A DNA stretch of 64,000 nt, from NCBI GenBank assembly GCA_030041545.1, contig JASHNQ010000013.1:23357-87356 (forward strand). The letters run 5' to 3'. This DNA comes from a candidate division FCPU426 bacterium (GTDB lineage Bacteria; Oederibacteriota; Muellerivitia; Muellerivitales; Muellerivitaceae). Position numbers and translations under genes: made by a program. Positions 34,839 to 44,453 of the stretch are shown piece by piece; the stretch's first letter is position 1, and each line of letters starts with the position of its first letter. Under the pieces are notes generated by a model. It made no database searches, was not told where the DNA came from, and saw nothing but the letters and a program-made list of their open reading frames with translations.

Positions 34839-37800
34839 ATGGCACGCCCGGAATTCATCCACCTCCACCTCCACAGCCAGTTTTCCCTCCTGGAAAGCAC
34901 GATCCGCTTCGAGCCCCTCATGGCCCGATTGAAGGAACTCCAGATGCCGGCGGTGGCTTTGACCGACAAGGCCAACTTGTTCGGCGCCATCGGCTTCTAC
35001 CAAACCGCCCTCGACCACGGCTTGAAGCCCATCCTGGGCTGTGAAATCTGGGTGGCACCCGAGTCCCGATTCGAGAAAAGCAACGGCTCCGGCCGGCTGG
35101 AAGCGGTTTACCCCCTCGTGCTTTTGGCCGAGAACGAGGAGGGCTTCAAGAACCTGATCAAGCTTTCCTCGGCGGGATACCTGCAGGGTTTCCACCGCGT
35201 GCCGCGGGTGGACAAGGCCCTTCTCTCCCGCCACGCCCAAGGCCTTTTGGCGCTTTCGGGGGGGGCCGAAGACGAAATCGGCCGGTATCTCCTCAAAGAG
35301 GAAGCGCCGGTCGCCCTCAAAGTCGCGGGGGAATACCAGGAAATCTTCGGCAAGGACCGGTTCTTCCTCGAGATCGAGGACCACGGCAAGCCTACGGACC
35401 GTGCCATTCAAAAACAGCTTTTCGAAGTTTCCCAAAAGGCCGCGATCCCCCTGGTGGCCGCCAACGACGTGCGCTACCTCCAGCGGGAAGAAGCGCCCTA
35501 CCACGAGGTCCTTACCTGCCTGGGACGCGGGGAAGCGCTTTCCGACCCCCATCATTTTTCCCTGGGCACGGCGGAGTATTACTTGAAGAGCGCGGAGGAA
35601 ATGACGCGGCTTTTCGCCGAGCTGCCCGAGGCCCTACGCAGCACGGTGGAGATCGCCGAGCGCTGCCACCTGACCCTCGAGTTTGGAAAAACCTATATGC
35701 CCTCTTTTTCGGTGCCGGAGGCCGCTCTCTCGGAGGACGCCTACCTGGAAAAGATTTGCCGGCAAGGGTTGCCCGTGCGCTACGGCGCCAAGGCGGGGGA
35801 TCCTGAAATCCTGCAACGCATGATCGACGAACTGGCGGTCATCCAAAAAACGGGCTTCTCCGGCTACTTCCTCATCGTTTGGGACATTATCGCCAAGGCC
35901 CGGGAAAGGGGCATCCCCGTGGGGCCGGGCCGCGGGTCGGCGGCGGGCAGCCTGGTCGCTTACTTAACGGGTATCACCGACGTGGACCCGATCCGTTATG
36001 ACCTGCTTTTCGAGCGCTTCATCAACCCGGAGCGGGTTTCGGCGCCGGACATCGACGTGGACGTCTGCGACCGCAGACGGGGCGAGGTTTTGGAATACAT
36101 CACCCAAACCTACGGACAGGAACGGGTGGCCTCCATCGTGACCTTTGGCACCATGGCGGCCAAGGCGGTGGTGCGCGACGTGGGGCGGGTTTTGGAAGTG
36201 CCCCTTCCTGAGGTGGACCGCATCGCCAAGATGATCCCCGGCGGCCCCAAGGTGAGCCTGGAGGACGCGGTGGAAAGGATGCCGGAGCTCCGGGCCATCG
36301 CCGCCGAGGAAGGGCCTTTCCGGAAGCTCTGGGACGTTTCCCGCGCCCTGGAGGGGCTGGTTCGGCACGTTTCCACGCACGCGGCGGGCATCCTCATCGG
36401 CAGCGGGCCGCTCCTTGAAAAAATCCCGCTGTGCAAGGGCGCGGGGGACGAAGTCCTGACCCAGTACGACATGAACGCGCTCAAGGACGTGGGGCTCCTC
36501 AAGCTGGACATACTGGGCCTCCGGACCCTCACGGTCATCGACGACACGCTCCACCTTATCCGCCAGCGGCGCAAGGAGAAAGTCCAGCTGGACCAGATTC
36601 CCCTGGAGGACGAGGCCACCTACCGGATGCTGCGGGAGACCAAGACCGCGGGCGTGTTCCAACTGGAGTCCCGGGGCATGCGGGATTTCCTGCGCAAGCT
36701 GGAACCTACGGCCTTGGAGGATCTTATCGCGCTCAACGCCCTCTACCGTCCCGGCCCCCTGGGCAGCGACATGGTGGACGACTTCTTCCACCGCAAGAAG
36801 GGCCTGGTCAAGGTGGAATACCTCCATCCCAAGCTGGAGCCCATCCTCAAGTCCACCTACGGCGTCCTGCTTTACCAGGAACAGGTCATGCGGGTGGCTA
36901 AGGACCTGGCGGGGTTCACCCTGGGCCAAGCGGACCTGTTGCGCCGGGCCATGGGCAGCAAAAACCCCGAGAAAATGGAGCAAATGCGCGGGAAGTTCCT
37001 TTCAGGCGCCCGGGAAAGGGGCATCCCCAGCGAAACCGCCGAGGCCATCTTCAACCAAATGGCGAAGTTCGCGGGCTACGGCTTCAACAAGTCCCACAGC
37101 GCGGCCTACGCCCTGGTGGGCTACCAGACGGCCTACCTCAAGGCCCATTACCCGCCCGAGTTCATGGCCGCGTTATTGACCAGCGAAGCGGGGAACCAGG
37201 ACAAGATTTCCCAATACGTCTTCGAATGCAAAAAGCTGGGGGTGAAGGTTTCGCCCCCCGACGTCAACGAGAGCGGGGCGGATTTCATGGTCACACCGGC
37301 TGGCGAGGTTCGCTTCGGACTTTCCGCCATCAAGAACCTGGGAACGCCGGCCATCGCGGCCATCCTCGAGGCAAGGGAAAAAGGGGGGGCGTTCAAGTCC
37401 CTTTCCGATTTTTGCCGGCGGGTGGACTTGAGGCCCTTCACGCCCAAGATGGTGGAATGCCTGATCCTGGCCGGGGCTTTTGACTTCACCGGATATTCCC
37501 GGGCGGCTCTCACAGAGGCGGCCGAAAAGACCTTCCGGCAGTCCCAAGGCCTCCAGGCGGATTCCCAGAGGGGCCAGACATCCCTTTTCGGGGAGGAGGA
37601 GGGGGAATCGCCCGAAACCCTCCCGGCCGCCAAGGAGTTCACCCCGGCCCAGATCCTCTCCGGCGAAAAGGAAGTGCTGGGCTTTTACCTTTCCGGCCAC
37701 CCGCTCTCGGAGCACGAGTGGGAGCTGGAGCACTACGTCACCCCCCTGCATGAGTTGGAGGACCTTCCCGACGGTTTCGAGATCCGCGTGGCTGGATTGA

Positions 37801-38279
37801 TCCGGGGTTTTTCCAAAAGCCTGGTGAAGAAGACCAAGGAGGTTTACGGCCGTTTCGTATTGGAGGACCTTCATTCCCACGCCGAGGTCATCGCCTGGCC
37901 GGAGGTCTACCGCAAGCACGAAAAACTCCTGGCCAAGGACCACCTGGTGGCCCTGAAGGGAAGGTTGGACAAGTCGGGCGAAAGGATCCAAATTATCGCC
38001 AATGAGGCCATCGAATTGGAAGGCATGGCCGCCAAATGGGCCAAGGGCGTGCGCCTACTGATGAACGTGGTTGGCCTGGACGACGGCCTTCTTCCCAAGG
38101 TCAAGCAGGTCTGCGAGCGGCACCCAGGCAACGCCAAGGTGTATTTCCACATGCAGACGACGCACCACGGGCTCATGGTGGTGGAGGCGGGGGATAACCT
38201 GCGCGTCAAGCCTTCCCGGAGTTTTTTAAGGGAGATCGCGGCGCTTTTAGGTGAGGAAGGAATAGAGATTGAGCTTTAA
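34839..38279 (+). CDS. dnaE: DNA polymerase III alpha subunit (DnaE)
   Basis: This is the replicative polymerase catalytic subunit, 1146 residues. An N-terminal PHP domain (FIHLHLHSQFSLLEST, ALTDKANLFGA) is followed by the polymerase core with GPGRGSAAGSLVAYLTG. The catalytic aspartates lie in PDIDVDVCDRRR near residue 405, and the fingers, GYGFNKSHSAAYALVGYQTA, the HhH region and an OB domain follow. The PHP metal-binding residues appear only partly conserved, so proofreading by PHP is uncertain. Length fits DnaE1. Confidence 0.95.
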   Translation: MARPEFIHLHLHSQFSLLESTIRFEPLMARLKELQMPAVALTDKANLFGAIGFYQTALDHGLKPILGCEIWVAPESRFEKSNGSGRLEAVYPLVLLAENEEGFKNLIKLSSAGYLQGFHRVPRVDKALLSRHAQGLLALSGGAEDEIGRYLLKEEAPVALKVAGEYQEIFGKDRFFLEIEDHGKPTDRAIQKQLFEVSQKAAIPLVAANDVRYLQREEAPYHEVLTCLGRGEALSDPHHFSLGTAEYYLKSAEEMTRLFAELPEALRSTVEIAERCHLTLEFGKTYMPSFSVPEAALSEDAYLEKICRQGLPVRYGAKAGDPEILQRMIDELAVIQKTGFSGYFLIVWDIIAKARERGIPVGPGRGSAAGSLVAYLTGITDVDPIRYDLLFERFINPERVSAPDIDVDVCDRRRGEVLEYITQTYGQERVASIVTFGTMAAKAVVRDVGRVLEVPLPEVDRIAKMIPGGPKVSLEDAVERMPELRAIAAEEGPFRKLWDVSRALEGLVRHVSTHAAGILIGSGPLLEKIPLCKGAGDEVLTQYDMNALKDVGLLKLDILGLRTLTVIDDTLHLIRQRRKEKVQLDQIPLEDEATYRMLRETKTAGVFQLESRGMRDFLRKLEPTALEDLIALNALYRPGPLGSDMVDDFFHRKKGLVKVEYLHPKLEPILKSTYGVLLYQEQVMRVAKDLAGFTLGQADLLRRAMGSKNPEKMEQMRGKFLSGARERGIPSETAEAIFNQMAKFAGYGFNKSHSAAYALVGYQTAYLKAHYPPEFMAALLTSEAGNQDKISQYVFECKKLGVKVSPPDVNESGADFMVTPAGEVRFGLSAIKNLGTPAIAAILEAREKGGAFKSLSDFCRRVDLRPFTPKMVECLILAGAFDFTGYSRAALTEAAEKTFRQSQGLQADSQRGQTSLFGEEEGESPETLPAAKEFTPAQILSGEKEVLGFYLSGHPLSEHEWELEHYVTPLHELEDLPDGFEIRVAGLIRGFSKSLVKKTKEVYGRFVLEDLHSHAEVIAWPEVYRKHEKLLAKDHLVALKGRLDKSGERIQIIANEAIELEGMAAKWAKGVRLLMNVVGLDDGLLPKVKQVCERHPGNAKVYFHMQTTHHGLMVVEAGDNLRVKPSRSFLREIAALLGEEGIEIEL

Positions 38280-38308
38280 CCGCGTCATTTGGATGCGAAG
38301 GCGATAGC

Positions 38309-39106
38309 ATGAAAAGTATCTTTTTGCTTTTGATGATTTTAGGACTTGCCCGGCCCTTGTGGGCTCAGACGGACGACAAGACCGCTCAATTCCTGAAAAA
38401 GTTGAACCTTTCCTATTACTGCCCCAGCCGGGAAGGGCTGAAGGGTTTCACCTGCGATTTGACCGTCTCCGTTTCTGAGGTTTACAAGAAGGACCTGATG
38501 GGCCTCGGGGTGGACGCGAAACTGGCGAAAGCCCTGGACGGCCAAAAACTGACCCTTTCGGTAACGGCGGACGGACAATATACCCTCGACACCGTTACGC
38601 CGAAGCCTTCGGGCGACGCTCATTTTGACAGTGAACTGAATCTTCAATTGGCCCATATCCGTAAAGACTTGCAGTCCGTCATCGAAACGTGGGTGAACGA
38701 TGTTTTTGAGCCCGGTTTCGACGGGGACAGCTTCAACAATGACTTCACCGTGGTGAACGGCCCGAATGGATTTACGGTGGAGGAGAAAATCATCCAGGAC
38801 GGCTCGCTTTTGAAAATGGATTATGGCCCAAAATCAAGATTGGAAAAAATGACCGTCATCAAGAACGGCGCGATATTGTTGATTATGAATTTATCTTATT
38901 CCCTACAACCGAAAGGATACCAGATGGATTCCTATTCGGGAGATGTGCCAAAAATGAATTTAAGGGAATCGGACACGTTTACTTACGGCAGCGTGGGCGG
39001 CTACCGGCTGCCTTTGAGGATTGTCAAGGAAGTCCAGCTGCCGCCCACGCTTCAAAAAGGGGCTTCCATTACCTGCGACTTTTCCAATTACAGCCTGAGC
39101 CAATAA
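38309..39106 (+). CDS. Secreted protein, unknown
   Basis: A clear signal peptide (residues 1-20, cleavage after PLWAQ) is followed by about 245 residues with alternating beta-strand character and no membrane span or lipobox. Two cysteines lie near residues 39 and 50 and one near the end (ASITCDF). The fold could be LolA-like or similar, but I do not recognise it. It starts 30 bp after dnaE and converges on the next gene. Confidence 0.65.
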   Translation: MKSIFLLLMILGLARPLWAQTDDKTAQFLKKLNLSYYCPSREGLKGFTCDLTVSVSEVYKKDLMGLGVDAKLAKALDGQKLTLSVTADGQYTLDTVTPKPSGDAHFDSELNLQLAHIRKDLQSVIETWVNDVFEPGFDGDSFNNDFTVVNGPNGFTVEEKIIQDGSLLKMDYGPKSRLEKMTVIKNGAILLIMNLSYSLQPKGYQMDSYSGDVPKMNLRESDTFTYGSVGGYRLPLRIVKEVQLPPTLQKGASITCDFSNYSLSQ

Positions 39107-39107
39107 T

Positions 39108-41576
39108 TTATTTCTTCGCCTGTTCGATCAACTGATCCAAACCCTGGACCGAGGGATTTTTTTCCGGCGTCGGGTTCAGGCTTCTCACCGTTTCAAAGTC
39201 CCTCAAGGCCAGGGATTTCTTGTTTTCCTCAAGGTAAAGAACGCCCCGCGCGTAGTAAGCCTCGGCACTGGTGGTATTCCCCTGGATGGCCGCCCCCGCT
39301 AACCCGAAAGCCCCCGCCTTGTCTCCGGAGCGGTATTCCTGAAAGGCCATTTGCGCCAATATCTTGGAAGTGAAAAAAGGGTCTAATTCAAATGCCTTTT
39401 GCATCCGCTGGGAAGCTTCCACCGTTCTCCCGATTTTTTGGAGCGCCAGGGACCAATTCACGTTAAAGAATGGGCTGGACGGGTTCCAGTGAACGGCGTT
39501 CGCATAAGCTTGTTCCGCCTGGGCCGAGTAGGAGGGGTCGAAGCGGCCCAGGGCATCCTCCATGCGGCCCTCATCGTTGTAGTAATAGGCGTTATAAGGG
39601 CTCATTTGAACCGCTTTTTGATAGCAAGCGAGGGCTTGCAGATCCCAATCACGGGCGTTGGCGGGATCCAATTGGGCCCTTTGCTCGTAGGCCAAGCCAA
39701 GGTACAGGTGATATTTCACCTCCAAGGGGCACAATTGGACCGCCTTTTTCATGTTTTGGATCCCAAAGTTGGAATAATCCAGGTAGGCCTCGGCGGAGAC
39801 TTGGGAATCGGGGTTTTTAAGGGCCTCGGAGACCGCGCTGGCCTCCCCAAAGGCGATGTCGGCGCCAAGGCGGTTCAAGGGAAACCAGGAAAGAAGGAGT
39901 AAAAGCAGGATTAAAAACGGCTTTTCAAGGATGTTAAAGAAGTTTGACCTAAATTCCCTCTCCCCTTGGCTGTGGTTTTGAGGGTACACAGGGGTATTTC
40001 CCTGTGAGAGCTTTTCGGGAGATAGGTTAGGGTGGGGGGTGGCGTCATTCCCCTTGTTCACCCCCACCCCGCCCTCTCCCGTCAAGGGAGAGGGGGATAA
40101 ACCGCGGTCATTCCACTGCGCGATCGCCAAAAGCAAAAACCAAAGCAAGTTGATGCCCGCAACACCGAAACTGAAGAAGTTTTGTACTTGATATGCGAGG
40201 GCCGAGGCGAAAACCGCCCCCAAAGTCCAGCGCTCCGGGGAAGCGGCGTTTTGATAGGCCCTCCATCCCATGAAAACGAAGGTTCCCAAGACGCCCAGGT
40301 AGGCCGCTAGGCCCAAAAAGCCGGTGGTGCTAGCCATCTGAAGAAGCTCGTTGTGGGCCATGCGCGAACTCATGAACATGCCGTCAATCTCATTAAAGCC
40401 AATACCGCTGTAATAAGGGAAAGCGATCTTAAAGGTGTCCAATCCCACTCCCAAAACGGGTTTGGCCTCCGCCATTTTGACCGCGGGCCCCCAAATATGC
40501 AGGCGGGAGGTGGCAAGGCTCTGGCCCATGTGGAGCACGGAATCCAAAAGCCGGATAAAAAAACCGTGGCCCAAGAAAACCAGCAGGGCCAAAAGCACGG
40601 AAAGAACTGAAATTAAGTGAATTTTCGGGATTTTGGACCCTATTTCCCGGAGCGGGGCTGAATATTCGCCGTTCCTGAGGGACAGGAGGGCCCAAAAACC
40701 GAGCCCGAACAAAGCGCCCAGGAAACCGCCCCGGCTGCCCGTGCTCAAAAGGCCCAAGATCATCAAGGTTACGCCGGTTCCAGTGGTCCATCCGGAAGGA
40801 AGGAGCAGGAACCGCAACCCGACGAAGGACAAAAGGCCTAAGCCCAGTCCGCGCAGGGCCACGAGGAAAGGGGAACTTGGTTCTAAATGAAAAAAAGAGG
40901 CGGCTTTTCCGGTTGCGGCCAGTAGCAGCAGCAAACCCAAGCTGGCCCAAACTCCCCCAAAAGGGCCGCCCGAAAGAGGTTTTTTCGCCTTATTCAAAAG
41001 GGTTTTCAGGGAGACGGAAAGAAAAAGCGGCAAGGACATGGCCAGGTAAGCCGAAAGGAAATTGGGGTTCCCCATGGCCCCGAATTCGCGGGAGGCAACT
41101 ACGGATCCGGGATTCCAGGCGACGAAATCCAACTGGAAATGCTGGCCGATGGCGTAAAGGGCGGAAAGCAAGGCGGCCAGGGAGTTGAAAACGAGGAGCT
41201 TTTCTAAGCCTTCGGGACTTAAAAAGCGGTTGAAAATCCTGAACCATAAAAGATAAAGAATAAAAGTGGACAACCCCGCGAAATTCTCGTAATCCCCCAA
41301 CAGGCTTGTTTGCCAACTCAGGCTAGCCAGGGGCAGGGAAGCGAGGGTTTCCACGGCCAGAAGGAGCAAAAGGGCCAGGCTGAGGGGCGTGGGTTTTAAG
41401 GTTTCGTCCCGCTTCAACTCCCAAAGCAAGGCGGGAACCGCCAGGAGGGTCAAAAAGGTCAATTTCGGCAGCTCAAACTGGTCGTGGCCCTTGGTGAAAA
41501 ATAAAAGGGGCGTGAAAAAAACGGCAAAAAGAATTATAAAATCGAAGAATTTATGAAAAATCCGTTTCGGAAACAT
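39108..41576 (-). CDS. Second O-antigen ligase-like membrane protein with TPRs
   Basis: It has about a dozen membrane spans with the Wzy_C loop (KPVLGVGLDTFKIAFPYYSG, then SSRMAHNELLQMASTTG) and four or more TPRs at the C-terminus (about 600-815). It shares its architecture with the protein at 24784. Between the last spans, about residues 493-540, sits an insertion reading LSPSPLTGEGGVG, then TPHPNLSPEKL and SQGERE. This is the in-frame translation of a GGGAGAGGG-type palindromic repeat. The frame stays open through it. Confidence 0.8.
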   Translation of the reverse strand: MFPKRIFHKFFDFIILFAVFFTPLLFFTKGHDQFELPKLTFLTLLAVPALLWELKRDETLKPTPLSLALLLLLAVETLASLPLASLSWQTSLLGDYENFAGLSTFILYLLWFRIFNRFLSPEGLEKLLVFNSLAALLSALYAIGQHFQLDFVAWNPGSVVASREFGAMGNPNFLSAYLAMSLPLFLSVSLKTLLNKAKKPLSGGPFGGVWASLGLLLLLAATGKAASFFHLEPSSPFLVALRGLGLGLLSFVGLRFLLLPSGWTTGTGVTLMILGLLSTGSRGGFLGALFGLGFWALLSLRNGEYSAPLREIGSKIPKIHLISVLSVLLALLVFLGHGFFIRLLDSVLHMGQSLATSRLHIWGPAVKMAEAKPVLGVGLDTFKIAFPYYSGIGFNEIDGMFMSSRMAHNELLQMASTTGFLGLAAYLGVLGTFVFMGWRAYQNAASPERWTLGAVFASALAYQVQNFFSFGVAGINLLWFLLLAIAQWNDRGLSPSPLTGEGGVGVNKGNDATPHPNLSPEKLSQGNTPVYPQNHSQGEREFRSNFFNILEKPFLILLLLLLSWFPLNRLGADIAFGEASAVSEALKNPDSQVSAEAYLDYSNFGIQNMKKAVQLCPLEVKYHLYLGLAYEQRAQLDPANARDWDLQALACYQKAVQMSPYNAYYYNDEGRMEDALGRFDPSYSAQAEQAYANAVHWNPSSPFFNVNWSLALQKIGRTVEASQRMQKAFELDPFFTSKILAQMAFQEYRSGDKAGAFGLAGAAIQGNTTSAEAYYARGVLYLEENKKSLALRDFETVRSLNPTPEKNPSVQGLDQLIEQAKK
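39955..40098. repeat. Palindromic repeat inserted in frame in the Wzy-like gene
   Basis: CCCTCTCCCCTT at one end and AAGGGAGAGGGGG at the other form the outer arms. Inner arms AGGTTAGGGTGGGG and CCCCCACCCC also pair. It translates without stops on the minus strand, similar in principle to Rickettsia palindromic elements within genes. Confidence 0.75.
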
Positions 41577-41696
41577 TCCATTTTCCTTGGTGAGTGAAAA
41601 TTATTTTAGCATGGCGCAAGCGCACAAAATTTTTCGAAATCGGTTTTGGAAAAAAATACTTTTTGGTTTCAGGCGGGCCAAAAATCCGTTTTTTTC

Positions 41697-41724
41697 TTGA
41701 CAGGGTCCCTCAAAGCCCTATACT
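41697..41724 (+). promoter_or_regulatory. Strong sigma70 promoter of the polyamine genes
   Basis: Consensus TTGACA at 41697-41702, a 16-bp spacer and TATACT at 41719-41724. The leader to the speE start is about 125 nt, with no recognised riboswitch. Confidence 0.7.
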
Positions 41725-41857
41725 TGAAAAAAATTATCGAAAAATTGAAGAACGGACATCCCTTTTTGATTTTTTGCGCCACGGCCTCTTCAATTCAATC
41801 CTCCCCATCCCCACTCTTGGCCCCTTTGCCGAATAAAACATTCCTTGAGGCTTTTGA

Positions 41858-42802
41858 ATGACCGACATGATCAGCCAGCACTGGCATATTGAGTTTTACG
41901 CCCCCGATGAGGCCCACATGCGCGGCATTTCAAAGATTTACGCATCCGAGAAAACCCCCTTCCAAAAAGTGGAGGTCATCCAGTCCAATCATTACGGAAA
42001 ATGCCTGATCCTGGACGGCTATATGCAGTCGGCCCAATTGGACGAGTTCATTTATCATGAAAACCTGGTACACCCGGCCATGGTGAGCTGCCCCAACCCC
42101 CAAAAAGTGGTGATCATCGGGGGCGGGGAAGGAGCCACCCTTTACGAGGTCCTGCGGCACAACACGGTGAAAAGGGCCTGGATGATCGACATCGACCAAA
42201 GGGTGGTGAAACTGTGCGAGAAATACATGCCCGAATGGCACCGCGGGGCCTTTAAGGATAAGCGGACCACCCTCTTGTTCCAGGATGGCCGCAAATTTTT
42301 GGAGAAGAGCAAGGAAAAGTTCGACGTCATCATCATCGACATCCCCGAGCCCGTCGAGGAAGGCCCCGCCTACCTGCTTTATACGGAGGAATTTTACCGG
42401 ATGGTGGCCAAGAAACTGAACCCCCACGGAGTCGTGTCCCTTCAGTCGGGCTGTTCCGCGGAAAAGGAACTGCGCTGCCTGGCGGCCGTGCATAACACCC
42501 TGAAACGGGTTTTCCCGAGGGTTTATTCCTGGCCTGCCAACGTGCCTTCCTTCGACATTCCCTGGAGCTTCACCATCGCCTCCCCCTCGGTGGACCCCAA
42601 GGCCTTGAAAAGGGGACAAGTGGACCGGATCCTCAAGGAAAGGAAGGTGGGCCGCCTGAAGTATTACGATGGTGAGACCCATGAGGGTATTTTTTACGTC
42701 CCCAAGTACATCCGGGACGGTTTCCACCGCCTCAAGGACGTGATCCGGGACGACAAGCCGCTGACCTACCGCTTCATCGGAGAGGAGAAGAACTCAGCCT
42801 AA
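41858..42802 (+). CDS. speE: Polyamine aminopropyltransferase (SpeE family)
   Basis: This enzyme transfers aminopropyl from decarboxylated SAM to a polyamine. The SAM fold motif VVIIGGGEGATLYEVLRH and the active-site segment IIDIPEPVEEGPAYLLYTEE are present, with YGKCLILDGYMQSAQLDE upstream. The EPVEEGPAxxLYT loop is like that of aminopropyltransferases from thermophiles that use agmatine. Pairing with arginine decarboxylase makes agmatine a plausible acceptor. It overlaps the next gene by one base (TAATG). Confidence 0.88.
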   Translation: MTDMISQHWHIEFYAPDEAHMRGISKIYASEKTPFQKVEVIQSNHYGKCLILDGYMQSAQLDEFIYHENLVHPAMVSCPNPQKVVIIGGGEGATLYEVLRHNTVKRAWMIDIDQRVVKLCEKYMPEWHRGAFKDKRTTLLFQDGRKFLEKSKEKFDVIIIDIPEPVEEGPAYLLYTEEFYRMVAKKLNPHGVVSLQSGCSAEKELRCLAAVHNTLKRVFPRVYSWPANVPSFDIPWSFTIASPSVDPKALKRGQVDRILKERKVGRLKYYDGETHEGIFYVPKYIRDGFHRLKDVIRDDKPLTYRFIGEEKNSA

Positions 42803-44322
42803 TGTCACTTTACGACGGACAAGATAAAACCCCCCTGTTCGACGCCATTGTCGGCTACGCCAACGAAAACAAGATTTCCTTCCACACCCCCGGACACAAG
42901 CACGGCAAAGGCATGCTTAAGGTTTTCCGGCAGTACGTCGGGGACAAGGTGTTCCGGCTCGACTTGTCGGTGATGAGCGAGATCGACTCCCTGCACGAGC
43001 CCAGTTCGGTCATCAAGGAAGCCCAGGTGCTGGCCGCCAAGGCCTACGGCGCCGATTACTCCTTTTTCCTGGTGAACGGAACCACCGGCGGCAACCAGGC
43101 CATGATCCTCTCGGCCTGCGACCCCGGCGACAAGATCATCATCCCACGAAACGCCCACAAGTCGGTCATTTCCGCGGTCATTTTGGCCGGCGCCGAGCCC
43201 GTCTACCTCATGCCCAAGATCGACGAGGTCTCGGACCTGATCCTGAACCTGACTCCCGAACAAGTGGAGGAGGCCTGCCGCCAACACCCCGACGCCAAGG
43301 CGGTTTTAATCACCAACCCGACCTATTTCGGCCTGACCACCGACCTGGAGGCCATCGCCGAGATTGTCCACCAGTATGACAAGGTGCTACTGGTGGACGA
43401 GGCCCACGGGCCCCACCTGCATTTCCACCCTTCCCTCCCCAAATCCGCCATCGATTCGGGCGCCGACATGTGCGTGCAGTCCACCCACAAGCACCTCGCG
43501 GCCCTCAGCCAGGGCTCCATGCTGCATGTCAAGGGGGTGCGGGTGGACATTCTCAGGCTCAAGACCACGCTGCAGATGCTCCAAACCACCAGCCCCTCCT
43601 ACGTGATCATGGGATCCTTGGACCTTTCCCGCTACCAGATGGTCCACGGCGGGGAGCAAGCCCTAGCCCAAGTCATTGAAATGTGCGAGGAGGCCCGGGC
43701 CCGGATCAACAAGATCCCCGGCCTTTCCTGCCTGACGCGCGAGCAGGTCCGCAAGATTCCCTACCTGGACCTGGATCCGACCAAGCTCACCGTTTCCACC
43801 AAGGGCCTGCCCTGCTCGGGTTATGACATGGCCAAGATCCTAAACTCCGAGTACGGCATCCAAACCGAAATGGCGGATTTCCAGAACGTGCTCTTGTTCG
43901 CCTCCCTGGGCAATACCCCCAAGGAATTAAAGCGTTTTACCTCGGCCCTCGAGAAAATCGTCGTGGATTACAAGGACATGTTCATGAACCAAAAGAAAAG
44001 GAAGCGCGTCGTGTTTCCCACCTTTATCCCCAGGAAGGAAGTGAATCCCCGGGAAGCCCTGACCAAACTCACCCGGAAAATACCCTTTAAGCGGTCGGTG
44101 GGGAAGATCTGCGCCGAGATCGTGTGCCCCTATCCGCCCGGCATCCCGGTCCTGTGCCCGGGGGAAGTCATCACCCAGGAAATCTATACCTACCTCATGA
44201 ACGTCCTGGATTCGGGGGCCCGCATCAACGGCCAGTCCGACAGCCGCCTCCAGACCATCAAGGTCCTGGAGGACGCCCCGGCCGTTTCCCAGGGCCAGAA
44301 AAAGCTCTTCGCCATCGGCTGA
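42802..44322 (+). CDS. speA: Arginine/lysine/ornithine decarboxylase (fold type I)
   Basis: This PLP-dependent decarboxylase of the Orn/Lys/Arg major group has 506 residues. It has the N-terminal FHTPGHKHGKGM, the PLP aspartate in VDEAHGPHLHF, the Schiff-base lysine in QSTHKHLAALSQGS and the C-terminal domain YPPGIPVLCPGE. Proteins of this length are usually arginine decarboxylases making agmatine. It is translationally coupled to speE, giving a two-gene agmatine-to-spermidine route. An aminopropylagmatine ureohydrolase would be needed elsewhere. Confidence 0.88.
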   Translation: MSLYDGQDKTPLFDAIVGYANENKISFHTPGHKHGKGMLKVFRQYVGDKVFRLDLSVMSEIDSLHEPSSVIKEAQVLAAKAYGADYSFFLVNGTTGGNQAMILSACDPGDKIIIPRNAHKSVISAVILAGAEPVYLMPKIDEVSDLILNLTPEQVEEACRQHPDAKAVLITNPTYFGLTTDLEAIAEIVHQYDKVLLVDEAHGPHLHFHPSLPKSAIDSGADMCVQSTHKHLAALSQGSMLHVKGVRVDILRLKTTLQMLQTTSPSYVIMGSLDLSRYQMVHGGEQALAQVIEMCEEARARINKIPGLSCLTREQVRKIPYLDLDPTKLTVSTKGLPCSGYDMAKILNSEYGIQTEMADFQNVLLFASLGNTPKELKRFTSALEKIVVDYKDMFMNQKKRKRVVFPTFIPRKEVNPREALTKLTRKIPFKRSVGKICAEIVCPYPPGIPVLCPGEVITQEIYTYLMNVLDSGARINGQSDSRLQTIKVLEDAPAVSQGQKKLFAIG

Positions 44323-44336
44323 CCGCAGGAAACGAA

Positions 44337-44432
44337 GTTTTGAGTTCCTAGTTTATGAGATTTGAGTTAGGGTGATTTTGGATTCGTTTACGAATCCAAA
44401 ATTTCATTAACTCAGGACTCAACACTCAAAAC
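44337..44432. repeat. Period-7 inverted-repeat hairpin before the PilZ gene
   Basis: The left words are AGTTTTG AGTTCCT AGTTTAT and the right words are AACTCAG GACTCAA CACTCAA. The core is ATTTTGGATTCG and CGAATCCAAAAT, nearly the same as the core at 26808-26899. Confidence 0.8.
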
Positions 44433-44453
44433 TGTTTTTATTGGGGAGGTTCC

